DNA of 64,000 nt from Echinarachnius parma (lineage: Eukaryota; Echinodermata; Echinoidea; Clypeasteroida; Echinarachniidae), in contig JBAMJV010008915.1 in assembly GCA_037951105.1 (NCBI GenBank), positions 1 through 64,000 on the forward strand. Reading direction: 5' to 3'. Position numbers and translations under genes: made by a program. The notes beneath the pieces are model-generated. The model was not told the origin of the DNA, did no database searches, and worked only from the letters and a program-made list of their open reading frames with translations. Shown here piece after piece: positions 23,620-35,224 of the stretch. Positions within the stretch are counted from its first letter, which is position 1. Every line of letters starts with the position of its first letter.

Positions 23620-24540
23620 ATTTATACTAGGCGCTAATTCATAACTGGGGTTATTAATTTGCCCTCATTTCCTGCCACTTTCAACCAATTTTTGTCTTCA
23701 TTTGACATTTGACATTCTTTTTTACGTACTGCATTTTACTCACAATTTCTTTGCATTGTGACCCTGATTGAATTACTAGGCGCTAATTCATAACTGGGGT
23801 TATTAATTTGCCCTCATTTCCTGCCTCCTTTCAACCCCTGGTTAGTAGCTGGTTCCAATAACGTCCATTTAGTCAGGTTCGTGGTGCCTGGATATAATAC
23901 AGCAATTTCTGCTTCATTAGATCTAGGCTTTTGCAGAGTATTTTTAAAGTTGAAATACCCATGTTCATGAAACAGAATGTATCCTGATCAAACATTGGAG
24001 AACATTTTCTTCAGAAATGTTAGAAATGTTTGGTCACATCCCAGGACTATTTATTCCATGTATAATACCCCATAATGGGGAGATGGTTGTGTACTATTTT
24101 CACAAGGTTCAGCTCTTCAGACCAGTCCATGTTGGTAGCTTCAATGCTTTTACTAGAGCTCCCAGACCCCATTTCCTGTTCTTTGAGTGCCTTGGTCCAA
24201 TAACATCCACAAAGTCTGTCTATTAATTTAAAGGAGTTTCACACCTGTCATAATTACACATAAATGTATCTATTTACTTTTGTATAGATTGCATTTAACA
24301 ATGACAGTATTTTCCAGACAGTCTGCATAATTATCAACATGAAAAACAAATTATTTTTTCACAGGACAAACTGGACAGATTAACCTTGTATTGTGAGTGA
24401 CCCCAATTGAATTACTACACACACTAACTGTTAATTCCTACCAGGGCTATTAATTTGCGCCTACTTCCTGTCTTGGGAGGTTCTGGTGCCAATAACTCCC
24501 AGGAAGTCTGTCTGACTCTGTGGAGGTGATGGAGATGTTC
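23620..24540. repeat. Diverged tandem duplication
   Basis: CTAGGCGCTAATTCATAACT followed by GGGGTTATTAATTTGCCCTC occurs at about 23626 and 23776 (spacing near 150), with a weaker copy near 24417. A GGTCCAATAACATCCACAAA-like block recurs at 23852, 24190 and 24485. No coding frame. Confidence 0.6.
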
Positions 24541-25314
24541 ATACCAGTTGAAGAAACAATAGATACTTGAGGCTTGCCCCTAGGCCTAGTGATGGCCCAG
24601 GAGCCAATGGCCACCATAAATTTCATTTGGCCACTCTACTCTTGTATTGGCCACGACCAAACTAGGATACAAGTGTAGGGTGGGAATCTGATGTCATTTT
24701 GGTCACCCATTTATACATGACTCAACATTAAGCACCTTACTGCTGGCCTAGGGCCACCAAAATTGGCATTGATGTTAACATTTACAAAACTAACAGGGCA
24801 ACCAACATTTAACAAACGTTTTAATGTTTTCTTTATTTGGGGCCACCAAATTCTGGCTTGGGATAGCTAAATTTGTCTGTCTTCTTGTACTTACCCCCTG
24901 AATATTACTGACATTACTCCCAAGATGAGTGGTTTCCATGGGTTCTGTGAGTATACATAAGAATATATGTTTGAACATAACCTTCCACAGGAGATGTGAA
25001 TGTCCTAATAGCATTGAATAGAATTTCACATACATACATGCCTGTGTGAATATTGTGAATGTCCTGCAATAACCACTAAATAAAATAAAATAAAATGCAT
25101 GTATTCAGGCATTATGGATTATAAAGTTCAGAAGGACATTAGCATAATAGACCTTTACAGAACAGCATAAAACGTCCCTCTGTCACTCAACATAATGACT
25201 TGCTTGATTGATGTGTCCACTCAAGGAGCAAATCAATTTACATAATTATGTACATAATGTAATTTCGCACAGTGCCATTATTTATGTTGCAGCTGAAGTA
25301 GTTATGAATATATA
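24541..25314. other. Unassigned, with (AAAAT)n at 25077-25098
   Basis: Contains several GGCCACCA/TGGCCAC words (24590-24860) and a short AAAAT microsatellite. No exon recognised. Confidence 0.4.
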
Positions 25315-26520
25315 GGAAACCGATACTCTGTTTGCTCCTAATTTGTCAAATTCCAGTGAACTGAAACTTGCCCTTGTGCAAATATAGGACCCTATTCAGG
25401 AATTGCAAGTTTCCTCTACTCTAGCTTGCTCACAAAACCAGCATGGGTATAATTTTTGTTATTGCACAGTGTTTGTGAATGACGATTGTTTTGATGATTT
25501 ACATACATGTACATGTATGCAGGCTGTTCTGAGATATACAATCTACCTATCTGAGGTTACCTGCGTTTGAAAGCAAATGATTTAATTTCAAATGATGCAC
25601 ATTGGCAATATGTTTATACGATAGCTGAATGATATTTACTAGAAGTTCTAGCTAATACTGTTTGCCCCTAATTTGTCAAATGCCAGTAACTGACACCTGC
25701 CCAAGTTCTGCAAATATAGTAGCCTATTCAGAAATGGTCAATTTCCTCAAGTTCTCTCATAAAACCAGCATTGCATATTTTGTTTCATTTGGTTTGCTGC
25801 AGAAATTTGTTATATGCCTTTTGTTCTACAATAACAGCATATTTATTTTGCCTACTTTACTTTAAATTATAATTTGTCAAAATGAGAAGAATTGAAGCTT
25901 GCCCTTGCGCAAATATTTAGCCTTTTCAGGAATTGCCCATTTCCTCTGACTTCCTGTGGCTTGCTTGCCCACAAAAGTGACAAAAACCAGCATGGAGTAG
26001 AATTTTGTAAATATATTCATGGCTGTAGAAATGTGTTGTTTGCGCTAAAGACTGTTTTGAGGATTGCAAGCAGGGAATTCCAATGGACTTGTATCAGGGG
26101 AAAAAATTAACATTTATTTTTCGCCCTGAGCCCCCCGTATAAATGTGTAGTATGTACTGGTAAAAAGGCTGTTAAAATACAAATTTTTACTTGCCCACAA
26201 AAGTGACAAAAACCAGCATGGTGTAGATATTCATGGTCTGTTGTAGAAATGGATTGTTTGCGCTAAAGAGTGTTTTGAGGACTTCAAGTGCTCGGGGAAC
26301 TCCAATGGACTTGTACATGTGTAGTATGTACTGGTAGTGGTATAGGGATAACTAAAATGTATCGGACTAAAATATATAAATAGATTTATTGCTCACTAAA
26401 GTAATAGCAACCAGCATGGTGTAGATATTCATGGTTTGTTGTAGTTCTAAATTGATTGCTTGTGCTAAAGACTGTTTGAGGACTGCAAGCAGGGAATTTT
26501 GTTTTGACATGCTTTTGCAG
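25315..26520 (+). repeat. Diverged tandem array, about five units
   Basis: A unit with AATTTGTCAAATTCCAGTGA, then CTTGCCCTTGTGCAAATA, CACAAAACCAGCATGGNNTA and GACTGTTTTGAGGA recurs from 25347, 25672, 25870, about 26195 and 26395. Units vary between about 200 and 320 bp by loss of internal blocks. No protein frame is preserved. Confidence 0.65.
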
Positions 26521-27089
26521 ATGATTTTGTACTGGTCCAAGCTAAGAGTTTACTCAGTTTAGTAAAATCACAAACCTGTTTGACCACATTTTCTACAGTT
26601 AAATTTGTCTGAGTGCCTGCCTGTCTAAATATCAACCAACCTGCCTAGTATAGTGGCCACCAAAACTGTTTCCCTGCAGAGAAAAGCAATGTTATGGAAC
26701 CTGAAAATAAAGGTCAAGTGTGTACCGTGTCTACTAGATACACTATATATATAGTCACTATACACAGGTTTTGCTATACAATATATGCATGTAGTGTATC
26801 TACACTTCAATGTAGGCTCATAGCCAGAATGATAGATCATGTTCAATACTGATGCACTTCCGCCATAAATAATACTCTGCATCTATGATCTAGCCAGGTG
26901 TCAGTGATGTTCAGGAACACCAACTTTGGTTTCATGTTACACTTGTATACATTTTATATCCAAGGCCACTAAATGCTGTGGCTATGATGTATTTACCTTG
27001 TACGTACATATACATGTCGCATTTATAAGTAAGCTATATGCAAGTTCAGTGTCACTGTGGTAACTAAGCAGCATGTTTTTGGCACATAC
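26521..27089. other. Unassigned
   Basis: AT-rich with a TATATATA stretch near 26743-26790. No gene recognised. Confidence 0.35.
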
Positions 27090-28990
27090 TGGTGTAGGAT
27101 CACATAGCGAACCCTCTGTTCAGGTTTTGCACAGTATACGCCATGTTGAGCCAGGTAGGTGTCGATGATGTGATGAAATTTCTACCCTGGTTTAATGTGC
27201 ACAACAGAAGTGTGCAAGTTCAGTCTAATTTAGTCACGTATGTTGCAGGTTTGCAATGCTAAGGTCTATGGTGACCTTTGGTTCATGTTTTGCACATCCG
27301 CCATGTTGAATTCCCTTGAGCCAGGTGTCGATGATGTAATGAAGTCACTATCCTGGATTAATGTGCACATCATTAAAGTGAAAGTTCAGTTTCATTGTCA
27401 CATACATGTACGGTGTACACGTATGTTTCATGTTTGGCATTCCGTCAAGGGTTTAGGATCACATTAATAATAATAATGTGAATCCTCTCTGTTCACGTTA
27501 TGGCACATCCGTCATGTTGAATTCTCTTGAGCCAGGTGTCGATGATGTAATGGAATATCTACCCTGGATTAACGTGCATAACATGGGTATGCAAGTTCAG
27601 TATCATTATAATCATTGTCCCATACTACATGTTGTATGGGACGACGGATAGTCGACCCATTCGAAACGTCGAGCCCCTCCTATCATCCACCCTCTCCTCG
27701 CAATACCAACAGTCCTTTCCAGGACTATCCCAACAGTCCTTTCTAGGACTACCAACAGTCATTTTTAGGACTCTCTATTCCAACAGTCCTTTTCTAGGAC
27801 TACCAACAGTCCTTTCTAGGACTACCAACAGTCCTTTCTAGGACTACCCACAGTCCTTTTTCAGGACTCTCCTAGAAAGAATACCAACAGTCCTTTTCAG
27901 GACTACACCAACAGTCCTTTCTAGGACTACCAACAGTCCTTTCTAGGACTACCATGTCCTTTTCAGGACTCACCAATCCTCCCCTCTCACATGGTGCAAC
28001 CGCAAACCACGCGTGCATGTATTATTATACTACATGTTATATACAAGTACCTGGTATTTTGCACGTTTTCTACTTGCCAAGGTATTTAACCACATTATTC
28101 ATGGTGACCTTTGGTTCATGTTTTGCACATCTGCCATGTTGAATTCTCTTGAGCCAGGTGTCAGATGGTGTAATGAAAATATCAACCCTTGTTATTTATG
28201 TGCACATCATTAGTTTTCGGGTTCAATGCCAAATTATGCCGTTGTCACATTCATTCATGTTTAGAACATGAAGGTAAGTTGCACAGTTGGTGTGGAAGTT
28301 CTCTGTTCACATTTCGCACATTTGCCATTTAATTTATACCCTCGTAATCTGGTAAATGAGCACGGACAGTACTATTAGTGTGCAAGTTCAGTGTCATTGT
28401 AACAAACTGTTCACGTATGTGGCATGTTTTCCGTGCTAAGACCTGTAATCACTTTATTTATGCTAACCTTTGGTCCATGTATAATCACATCTGCTATGTT
28501 AAATGTCCTGTAGTCGGGTGTCGATGATGTAATGAAATCTCTACCCTGGTATTAAATGAGCACAGTATTAGTGTGCAAATTCAGTGTCATTGTCACTGTA
28601 CACGTATGTGGCATGTTTGTGGCAAACGTGCGAAGGCCTTTAATTAAGACCACATTATGGTGTGCACATTCCCCATGTTGAATACTCTGTAGGCTGTAGC
28701 AGGGTGTCTTTGATGTACGATTAAAACGTTACCATAGTGGTTTAATGCAAGCACATCATTGGTAGTTCAGGGTCAAAGTCACATGTATACGTTCATGTTT
28801 GGTATGCAAAGGGTTGGGATTATGATATTGTGCACACTCTGTTCATGTTTTGCACATTAGCCATATGGGATGCTCTGTCACCATGTGTCAATTACGTGAA
28901 CAACTTGAGAAAAAGACCATGCTGTAATTAATGTATGATGTTCGTGTAGCCGAAGTAGGCATGTTCAATGTCATCGTCACGTACACATAC
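27090..28990 (+). repeat. Diverged tandem array, about eight units
   Basis: Units carry, in order, TTCATGTTTTGCACATCCGC, CATGTTGAATTCYCTTGAGC, CAGGTGTCGATGATGTAATG, a TTAATGTGCACATCATTA-like block and GTTCAGTNTCATTGTCA. They recur at spacings of roughly 180-250 bp, clearest at about 27120, 27290, 27500, 28115, 28310, 28480, 28660 and 28850. A hairpin minisatellite interrupts the third unit. ORFs here are not conserved between units. Confidence 0.65.
27630..27975 (+). repeat. Minisatellite made of short hairpins
   Basis: About a dozen copies of a 21-bp unit, ACCAACAGTCCTTTCTAGGACT. Each contains the inverted repeat AGTCCT/AGGACT around a 4-5 base loop (TTCT, TTTC or TTTTC). Loop and spacer vary between units while the AGTCCT and AGGACT arms are kept in nearly all. 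It is preceded by GATAGTCGACCCATTCGAAA at about 27648. The 70-codon ORF across it is low-complexity and not a gene. Confidence 0.9.
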
Positions 28991-29707
28991 GTTGCATGTT
29001 TGTTCATTTTAAAGATGTGTTAATATTGCAGGTCCATAGCGAGGGGGGAAATAGCATTACAAATTTGTAACATTATACTTTAGGACTCTGAAAATGTTTT
29101 ACATAGAACTGGATAATTATGAGGGCTGAGTTTTAGGAGCTCCTTTTCACATTTTTTGGCTAAATTTCTCATGTATTTTTTTCACTGGTCTGTAGACACA
29201 CATACAGTACGTGGTGTGGTGTGGCGTCGTAGCTTGATGCAAGTGTATTATGTGGGCATTACATTTGTTGGCATGCGTTGGTTTGGGGATCACATTATTA
29301 ATGCAGTCATGTTTTGTTTTTTTATCAAATTTCATGTTAATGTTTCTATGAGTCAGTCCCTTGTGTTCAAGAGCAACTGTAGCTCTTTTTTTTCTTCTTC
29401 TGAAAGTTGCACTTTTTTGCAAGTCACAGAGGTTTGGTTACTGCAATGTGATTTATCTTGCCCATATTGAAAGCTACACTACAGCAAAGGGAACAGTAAC
29501 AGTAACTGCAACTATCTAAAAACTGCTTCTGAAATGAATATTATATTAAGTATCACTGTATCTGGTGAAGCATTACTTGTTTTTACCCAAAAATTCATTG
29601 CAATTAATACAAAATATTGTGGTGCTTTATAAGGCAAGTAGTTCTAAAAAAGGAGAGCTTAAAACTGTCAAATTTTGCAGAAAGTGTTTAATCTCAGTGA
29701 AGAACTG
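28991..29707. other. Unassigned
   Basis: Two overlapping ORFs (104 codons on +, 91 on -) at 29147-29470 have no recognisable domain and occupy opposite strands of the same DNA. I do not call either a gene. Confidence 0.35.
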
Positions 29708-29709
29708 TA

Positions 29710-29868
29710 GCCCATTTCATAAAACACTTGCAATTGTTGTAAGTGTCCAATTATTGTAACTATTTGGTCAACAGCCAATCAGCATGGAGCATTACAGCTG
29801 TTGCCATGGTACTGTAGTTACGATAATTGGACACTTACAACAATTGCAACAGTTTTATGAAATGGACT
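29710..29868. mobile_element. Short MITE just upstream of the CLIP-like exon
   Basis: Inverted ends of about 50 bp: left GCCCATTTCATAAAACACTT, right reverse-complemented GTCCATTTCATAAAACTGTT, continuing GCAATTGTTGTAAGTGTCCA on both sides. TA flanks at 29708-29709 and 29869-29870 suggest a Tc1/mariner-type origin. It ends only about 100 bp before the splice acceptor of the CLIP-like exon. Confidence 0.8.
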
Positions 29869-29971
29869 ATATAGTCTACTATGAGGGTATTGATTGGTTG
29901 AATGATGAATATTTACATTATACATTACAATGACTTTACTTTGTTCTTGTTTTTGTTCTTCATACCTACAG

Positions 29972-30325
29972 GCTTCCCAACTGGATCATTCTATAACTAC
30001 AATCTGGATATATATACAAGGCTTCGAAAGTTGCTGCAATGTGGAAGCAGGCAGAGAGGAATTAACCCTTAACCTTCTGGAAACTTGTGGACCGCATATT
30101 AACTCTATGGGATTTAGAGGAAACCAAAACTTTCGGATCTTCCCTAGCAGCGGAGCTAGCTGAGATGGTTGTAATTTCATCATTTCATTCTTCATCGGTA
30201 GTACTGCACGATTTCTTGCTGTTGTGCTTCAAATCTTAACACTCGAGGAAATTATTTTCCGATTCCACCAGAAGAAGGAAGAAATTTTTTTGTTTGCTAC
30301 TGGGGACTGGCTACAGGCAGTCACC
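29972..30325 (+). other. 5' leader of the CLIP-like exon, with three uORFs
   Basis: A pyrimidine-rich acceptor (TTTTTGTTCTTCATACCTACAG, AG at 29970-29971) marks a likely exon start. The leader contains three short upstream ORFs that close before the main start: about 30036-30062 (8 codons), 30105-30163 (about 18 codons) and 30165-30239 (24 codons). The third is in a different frame from the coding start and ends about 86 bases before it. Such uORFs commonly damp or regulate translation in animals; whether they do here is inference. A second possible acceptor is CTGGCTACAG at 30306-30315. Confidence 0.5.
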
Positions 30326-30416
30326 ATGGCAACGAGGCTTAAAGCACCCTCGAAGATCTCCAAACCCGGGAGCATCCAGCGCCCGGGATCCCTGAATACA
30401 TCAGTCAAAGTTGAAG
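30326..30416 (+). CDS. N-terminal coding exon of a CLIP-170-like linker protein (partial)
   Basis: ATG in a strong initiation context (CACCATGG) opens a 30-codon segment beginning MATRLKAPSKISKPGS and continuing IQRPGSLNTSVKVE. It ends one base into the next codon at a consensus donor, GAAG/GTAAGT (donor at 30417). The pattern LKAP(S/T)KI-KPGS matches what I know of the N-terminus of vertebrate CLIP-170/CLIP1, a microtubule plus-end tracking protein. In that family a basic Ser/Pro-rich head precedes two CAP-Gly domains, a long coiled coil and C-terminal zinc knuckles. Only the head is here; the CAP-Gly domains would be in later exons and I found none up to 64000, implying a large intron or the alternative exon at 30712. 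The exon lies downstream of a leader with three uORFs. The main doubt is that the match is short and of low complexity; another Ser/Pro/Lys-rich microtubule-binding protein is possible. The start codon and splice donor are solid. Confidence 0.6.
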
Positions 30417-30711
30417 GTAAGTTGCACTATCGCAAGGTACTAGCAATTATTTTAGCATGAAATTTCTTCCATTTTGGTGTTATTTGTATGGAATTAGTTT
30501 CAACTTTAGTTCAAATTTTTTCTTAAAAAAAAATAAGTTTATTCTTTTCTTGAGGTTAGTTTGATTATTCAAGTAGTGTCAGATTCTGGAGTTTTATAAT
30601 AATTTTTTTTTTTAGGAGTTGTTTCTTTTATAACTTAGTTTTTCAGTTCTAGGAAGGTGAATGCATGAATTAGCATGCAGTATTCTAATTTATATATTCT
30701 TAATTTTAGAG

Positions 30712-30809
30712 AAGATTGCATTACGAAGAGACGCAGTGAAGCAAGTGCATACATGTTGTCTGTTTTCTGTGACATTAATACTCAAGACAACAAAAAACAC
30801 AGTCGAAAG
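30712..30809 (+). CDS. Candidate second coding exon, function unknown
   Basis: The segment lies between an acceptor-like TTCTTAATTTTAGAG (AG at 30708-30709 or 30710-30711) and a donor AAAG/GTATGC (donor at 30810). Joined in phase to the CLIP-like exon through the second AG, it reads EDCITKRRSEASAYMLSVFC and on through DINTQDNKKHSRK, ending on a codon boundary. Joined through the first AG it reads in another frame that is also open (EKIALRRDAVKQVHTC...). The first frame is richer in charged residues and looks more protein-like, but I recognise neither and CLIP proteins have no such segment that I know of. It may be a lineage-specific or alternative exon, or a chance open interval. An antisense ORF overlaps it and is ignored. 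Confidence 0.3.
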
Positions 30810-31898
30810 GTATGCTTCTCTTTTTATTGCATTCTTCACATTTTGATTAACTGCAAGTTTTTGATTTGTTAATAGTTTGCATTCTTCTAACAAATTCAAA
30901 TAACACTCAGAATAGATGAGCTCAAAACATTAGGAGGGGAAATAAATTCTTTCCTTACATATATCTTTACATTATAAAGGATTTGGAAACTTCTCTAGTC
31001 AAGAAACTAGTTAAAGGAGTATTTCTTTACAACTACTGTTTACTAGCCATCTGCCGCCAAATAGGAATACAAACAGAAATACTCGTTGAAATCTCTCTGT
31101 AATCTCTCTGTAATGTTTATGATTTTTCTTTCCCTTGACATATTTTAGATATAATAAAATGTTACTTTTTTCAAGCTTCTTTTTTTATATTGTTTGCTAG
31201 TCATGAAATAAACATGATTTATTGTTGACAATTCTTACAAAAATGCCATTTAGCCTATTTTCCCCCCTAGACTGTCTCTTTCCCCACAATTTCCTGTCCT
31301 TGCCACAAATGTTATAGAAATAGTTTATAAATGTACAAATACATGTCCTTGAACTTGAAAGATAATTTATTATGTACCCTAGATCATGTTTTAATGGCAG
31401 AACTGTAAGATTTATAATAGGAAATAACCTTAGGTCATAATACACCCTTTCTTTTGAACAGGAAGCTTTGTAATATGTTCCTGTAATATGCTTGTCTCAC
31501 TTTCTGACTGCAAGAAGTTGGGACTTTCGTTTCTGAATACAGTTTGCAATTTACAATAATGTTAAGTGTACATAATTACATATTAATGGTTTCTTCAAAG
31601 TGAATCAATCCATGGCTAATTTCAATTTACTCAGAATTAGATCTTTCTCATTAATGTTTGAAATGCTGCCAGTTGTTTACAATGTAGCAGCAATATGCAC
31701 AGTATAATTAATTATTAATTGTTCAATAACAAATTATTGTTGGACTAATATCTGGATTGATAGTATCTTGATCAAGTTTTTTCTGTGAACAATTTGCAAA
31801 AAATTGTTTACACTTCACATCATTATCACAAATATCCTTTCAATGGACCCTGAACCTTCAGAACATTTCAGCATTAGCCATTAGGTGAGAAAATGGGG
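30810..31898. other. Presumed intron, unassigned
   Basis: AT-rich; no further exon, CAP-Gly coding sequence or clear repeat seen. Confidence 0.4.
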
Positions 31899-32280
31899 TT
31901 AGCAAATATTAGTTTAAACTCTTAAACTAGAATCACTTTTTACATTTACTTGCCCCAAATATCTACAGCACATTGTATGTATGGACCCTATTGTCATTCT
32001 CACAGTGCTCTGTAAGTTTGACTCTTTTTGTACAACAAAAGAACATGATCGTCATCTTGAAAATTAGGGATAAGGATGCAACTTTAGCAAATATTAGTTA
32101 AACTCTTAAACTAGAATCACTTTTTACATTTACTTGCCCCATATATCTACACTCTACAGCACATTGTATATGGACCCTATTGTTGTTCTCACTGTGCTCT
32201 CATGCTCTGTAACTTTGACTATTTTTGTACAACAAAGAACATGATTGTCATCTTGAAAATTAGGGATGAGGATGCAAACT
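31899..32280 (+). repeat. 185-bp tandem duplication, two copies
   Basis: TTAGCAAATATTAGTTTAAA at 31899 recurs at 32084 (spacing 185). It is followed in both by CTCTTAAACTAGAATCACTT, TTACTTGCCCCAWATATCTA, GTATATGGACCCTATTGT-like and CATCTTGAAAATTAGGGAT. Small indels separate the copies. Confidence 0.85.
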
Positions 32281-32641
32281 TTTGAATTGTACCCCCTCAT
32301 TTCTTCCTTTTTGCTCTTCCTCTTTCTCTAATCTACATTCTTCCTTTTATGTTTACTTAAACCTTCTTTAAATTGTGTCATGTGGTGTATTTTTAGAACT
32401 TGAATGTTGTCCTCTGAATTCAAAGATAATGATCTTTGTCCTCCAGGTCCCACCATTCGTAACGCCCACTAAATTTCCTTCCCTTTTCTCTTCCCCATAG
32501 TGTACATTGAGAGCGAGAAGGGCATTATTTTTTGGCTAAATCAAATTCTATGCTTTCTAGTACATGTAGGTCAGAGCCTATTCTAAATGTGATGCCAAAT
32601 TTATTTGGATATTGTTTAGTAGTTTATCATCAGATAGAGAG
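32281..32641. other. Unassigned
   Basis: No exon or repeat recognised. Confidence 0.35.
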
Positions 32642-32645
32642 TTAA

Positions 32646-33200
32646 AGGGATAGTTGAGTTCTGGTAAGGAGAGTACAGTTTTGGTGAAACTGAATTTTAG
32701 TAACCAAAACCTGCATCATTACATTACAAACTAATAGTTATAACTAGAAAGGAACACAAAATTACAAATGACGTAGTAAAGATCATGTTATCATTCAAAA
32801 AGAGCCGTTAAAACGTAAGAGGGCGCTCTCGAAACACTCATCGGTTTCAACCATTTTGAATGAAATATTGTGCATGTGATGCTTTGTTGAAATAGTGATT
32901 AGATAGAGAAATAATCAACAACTATTTAAATACCTATTTTGTAACTTTTTGAAAAGAGGAAGCATTTTTTTGAATTTTTTCACGGCTGGTTCAAAATTGT
33001 CTAATAAACCTGGGGCCCCAGGTTTATTACAAATTGTTATATTTATGGATATTTCAGCCGTCTCTGAACCGATTTTGATCAAACAAAGATGATTTTATTA
33101 TTTAAATATTATGCTCTTTCAAATTTTACACTCAGTTTTTCATTATCTCACAACAAAAAAAGAAGTCTAGCGCCCTCTCTACCAAAACTCAACTATCTCT
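32646..33200. mobile_element. TTAA-flanked MITE, AGGGATAGTTGAGTT ends
   Basis: Left AGGGATAGTTGAGTTCTGGT and right reverse-complemented AGAGATAGTTGAGTTTTGGT are flanked by TTAA at 32642-32645 and 33201-33204. Both ends continue into GAGAG-type sequence, and the right arm carries CTAGCGCCCTCTCTACC. Non-coding. Confidence 0.75.
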
Positions 33201-33436
33201 TTAAATTTTGGTTTCTACTACGCTCCGAAACCTTGAGTTTAGTGATTACATCTCAGAAGTTGAAGCAGAGGCTTTCACTGTAGCACCTTCCTCTTTCTTA
33301 ACCAAGTTTATGTTTACCTGGGTTAGTTATTATTGGGGGCTTCAATAGGTTTGATATTAAAAGCAAAGTCATCACTGTTTGATTGAGAAATTTAGCTTTA
33401 GTGAGAGCAATAGGTTGACTGTCAAGAACAGATGTC

Positions 33437-33682
33437 TGGCCTAGTCCCACTGTACCGTTTCTCCTATCGTTTCCTCTCCGACCAAAATGTGGCGAATCGG
33501 TCAGTATCTAGCAGATTTTGAAGTTCCATGACGTTTTGTTTCACACGGAACGGAGCTGACTTAAAAGTATCCTACTAGTCCATTCCGAAACTTGGTCTGC
33601 ATCATTTCATTTCCTGCTAGTACCTTCCGGATGTCAAACGGATAGGTAACGGAAGGAGATACGCTATAGTGTGACTAGGCCA
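33437..33682. mobile_element. MITE, TGGCCTAGTC ends
   Basis: Left TGGCCTAGTCCCACTGTACC and right reverse-complemented TGGCCTAGTCACACTATAGC, both continuing CGTNTCTCCT. CpG-richer than its surroundings, with inner TTCCGAAACTTGG and CACACGGAACGG words. Non-coding; the target duplication is unclear. Confidence 0.65.
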
Positions 33683-35224
33683 TAACATTGGAGTGTAAAG
33701 TTCAGAGACAGGACAAACCTAATGGAACTCGTTGGACAGACAGGGAGGCGTGTTTCTTGTTCCATTTTTACTGGTCGTCTTCATTACATTGTAACCTTGA
33801 AATACATGACATATGTTATAAATACATACTAGAACATTTGTTCTTGTTTTTATAGGTTTCGGTACTTTCTGCATTGCAGGAATGTGGGCAAATGTTGAAA
33901 GGCACGTCATTATGTCTCGTACCGAAGGCTCTTGTTAGGTCTTTGATTAAGCGTTCAGTCATGTTCTCGACAAGAAAGGCAAACATTTAAATCCAAACTT
34001 GTTATAAGTCCTGGTTTTGACTTTTTAAGGGATTTGTTGGTTTCTTGATTGAGCTTTCCATCATGTTGACATACATGTATTCCAACATGTTGAATTCAAT
34101 TGTCCAACATTATTTCTTGTAATTATTTCTTGTGTTCCACTTGGAGCAGAAATGTCAATGTACATAATGTAAGTAGAAGCCTGGCACCACTTTGACCCAG
34201 TAGTTTAATGTCCTTTATCTTTATTCCTATTTAAAAGTAATTTCTGACTGTATTTTGGAACTAGCTAAGCCCTTTTGTTCACATTAATTTCTTAGAAAAT
34301 ACATGTATGTAACTCCAAAGATTTTAATTAGACTTTTTACAATTTTCAAAATAAAAAAAATCCAGTATAAATGAAATCCTTTATAATAATAATAATAATA
34401 ATAATCCTTTCTTATAAAGCGCAATCTTACAATTAAGTCTCAGTTGGCATAAATATATACATGAAAAAGGGAGAGAAATTATTGTTTGATGGATGTCTAT
34501 ATTTCGAACCAATTTCAATTCACCGACATCTAGACTGGGAAAGTCCCCCAATAACCACCGCTTTCTAAAGAGAATGTTCTGAACCTCCGCCTTTCGATTT
34601 CTCACCCTATTTCGCTTGAACTAAATTCTCACTTTTGTACCTTCCAGGCTTATGTTGAATTTATTTAATGGCCAATGACCTATAAATTAACCATGAACTT
34701 TCTAAATTTAGAAATCACATGCTACTTCACTTTTCCTGGACTAATTCCTCTTTCATATTCCCTTCATTGTTCCCTCTAGCGGTAGGCTGGTAGGAAATGT
34801 TAATGAAAAACATTGTTCACATAAATCTCTTTTAATTTAAATTGTTCGAAAGGTATATATTTTACACTCAGGAAACATTGATCAGCAGTAAATAAACTGA
34901 ATTTGAATGAATTAATAAACAGATCTGCAAACAAATTTACACAAAAATAGGTGAAAAGGATGGAAGTAAGAAAATCAGTGCTGGTTGGAGCATGACTCTT
35001 CTAAAATGAAATGTAACTACTGTATTTACTCAGAACATTGTCTTGGGAACACTTTCCCTTTGAATTTGCAATCCCTTTTTGTTGGCTTCTTCCTCCAAAC
35101 CTTTTTTATCAGTCTATGATTGATTGGTCTTGAACCGTGTACCTGTGATTTATTTTCTTTTTAAATCCCTGTGCCCCTCTGTCTGTCTGGTTTTCCCACA
35201 TATTACTTTCCGTTTATCTTTTTC
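33683..35224. other. Unassigned, with (AAT)n and a TTATAAAGCGC motif
   Basis: A short (AAT)n tract at 34382-34405 is followed directly by CCTTTCTTATAAAGCGCAAT. A T-rich A/T microsatellite followed by a TATAWAGCGC word is a combination I have met in dispersed animal repeats. The segment to about 34620 may be such a repeat. Otherwise nothing recognised. Confidence 0.35.

Noticed and set aside
29147..29470. 104-codon (+) and 91-codon (-) ORFs just upstream of the CLIP-like exon
   Set aside because: Opposite strands of the same DNA, no domain, no plausible splice links. Kept as unassigned.
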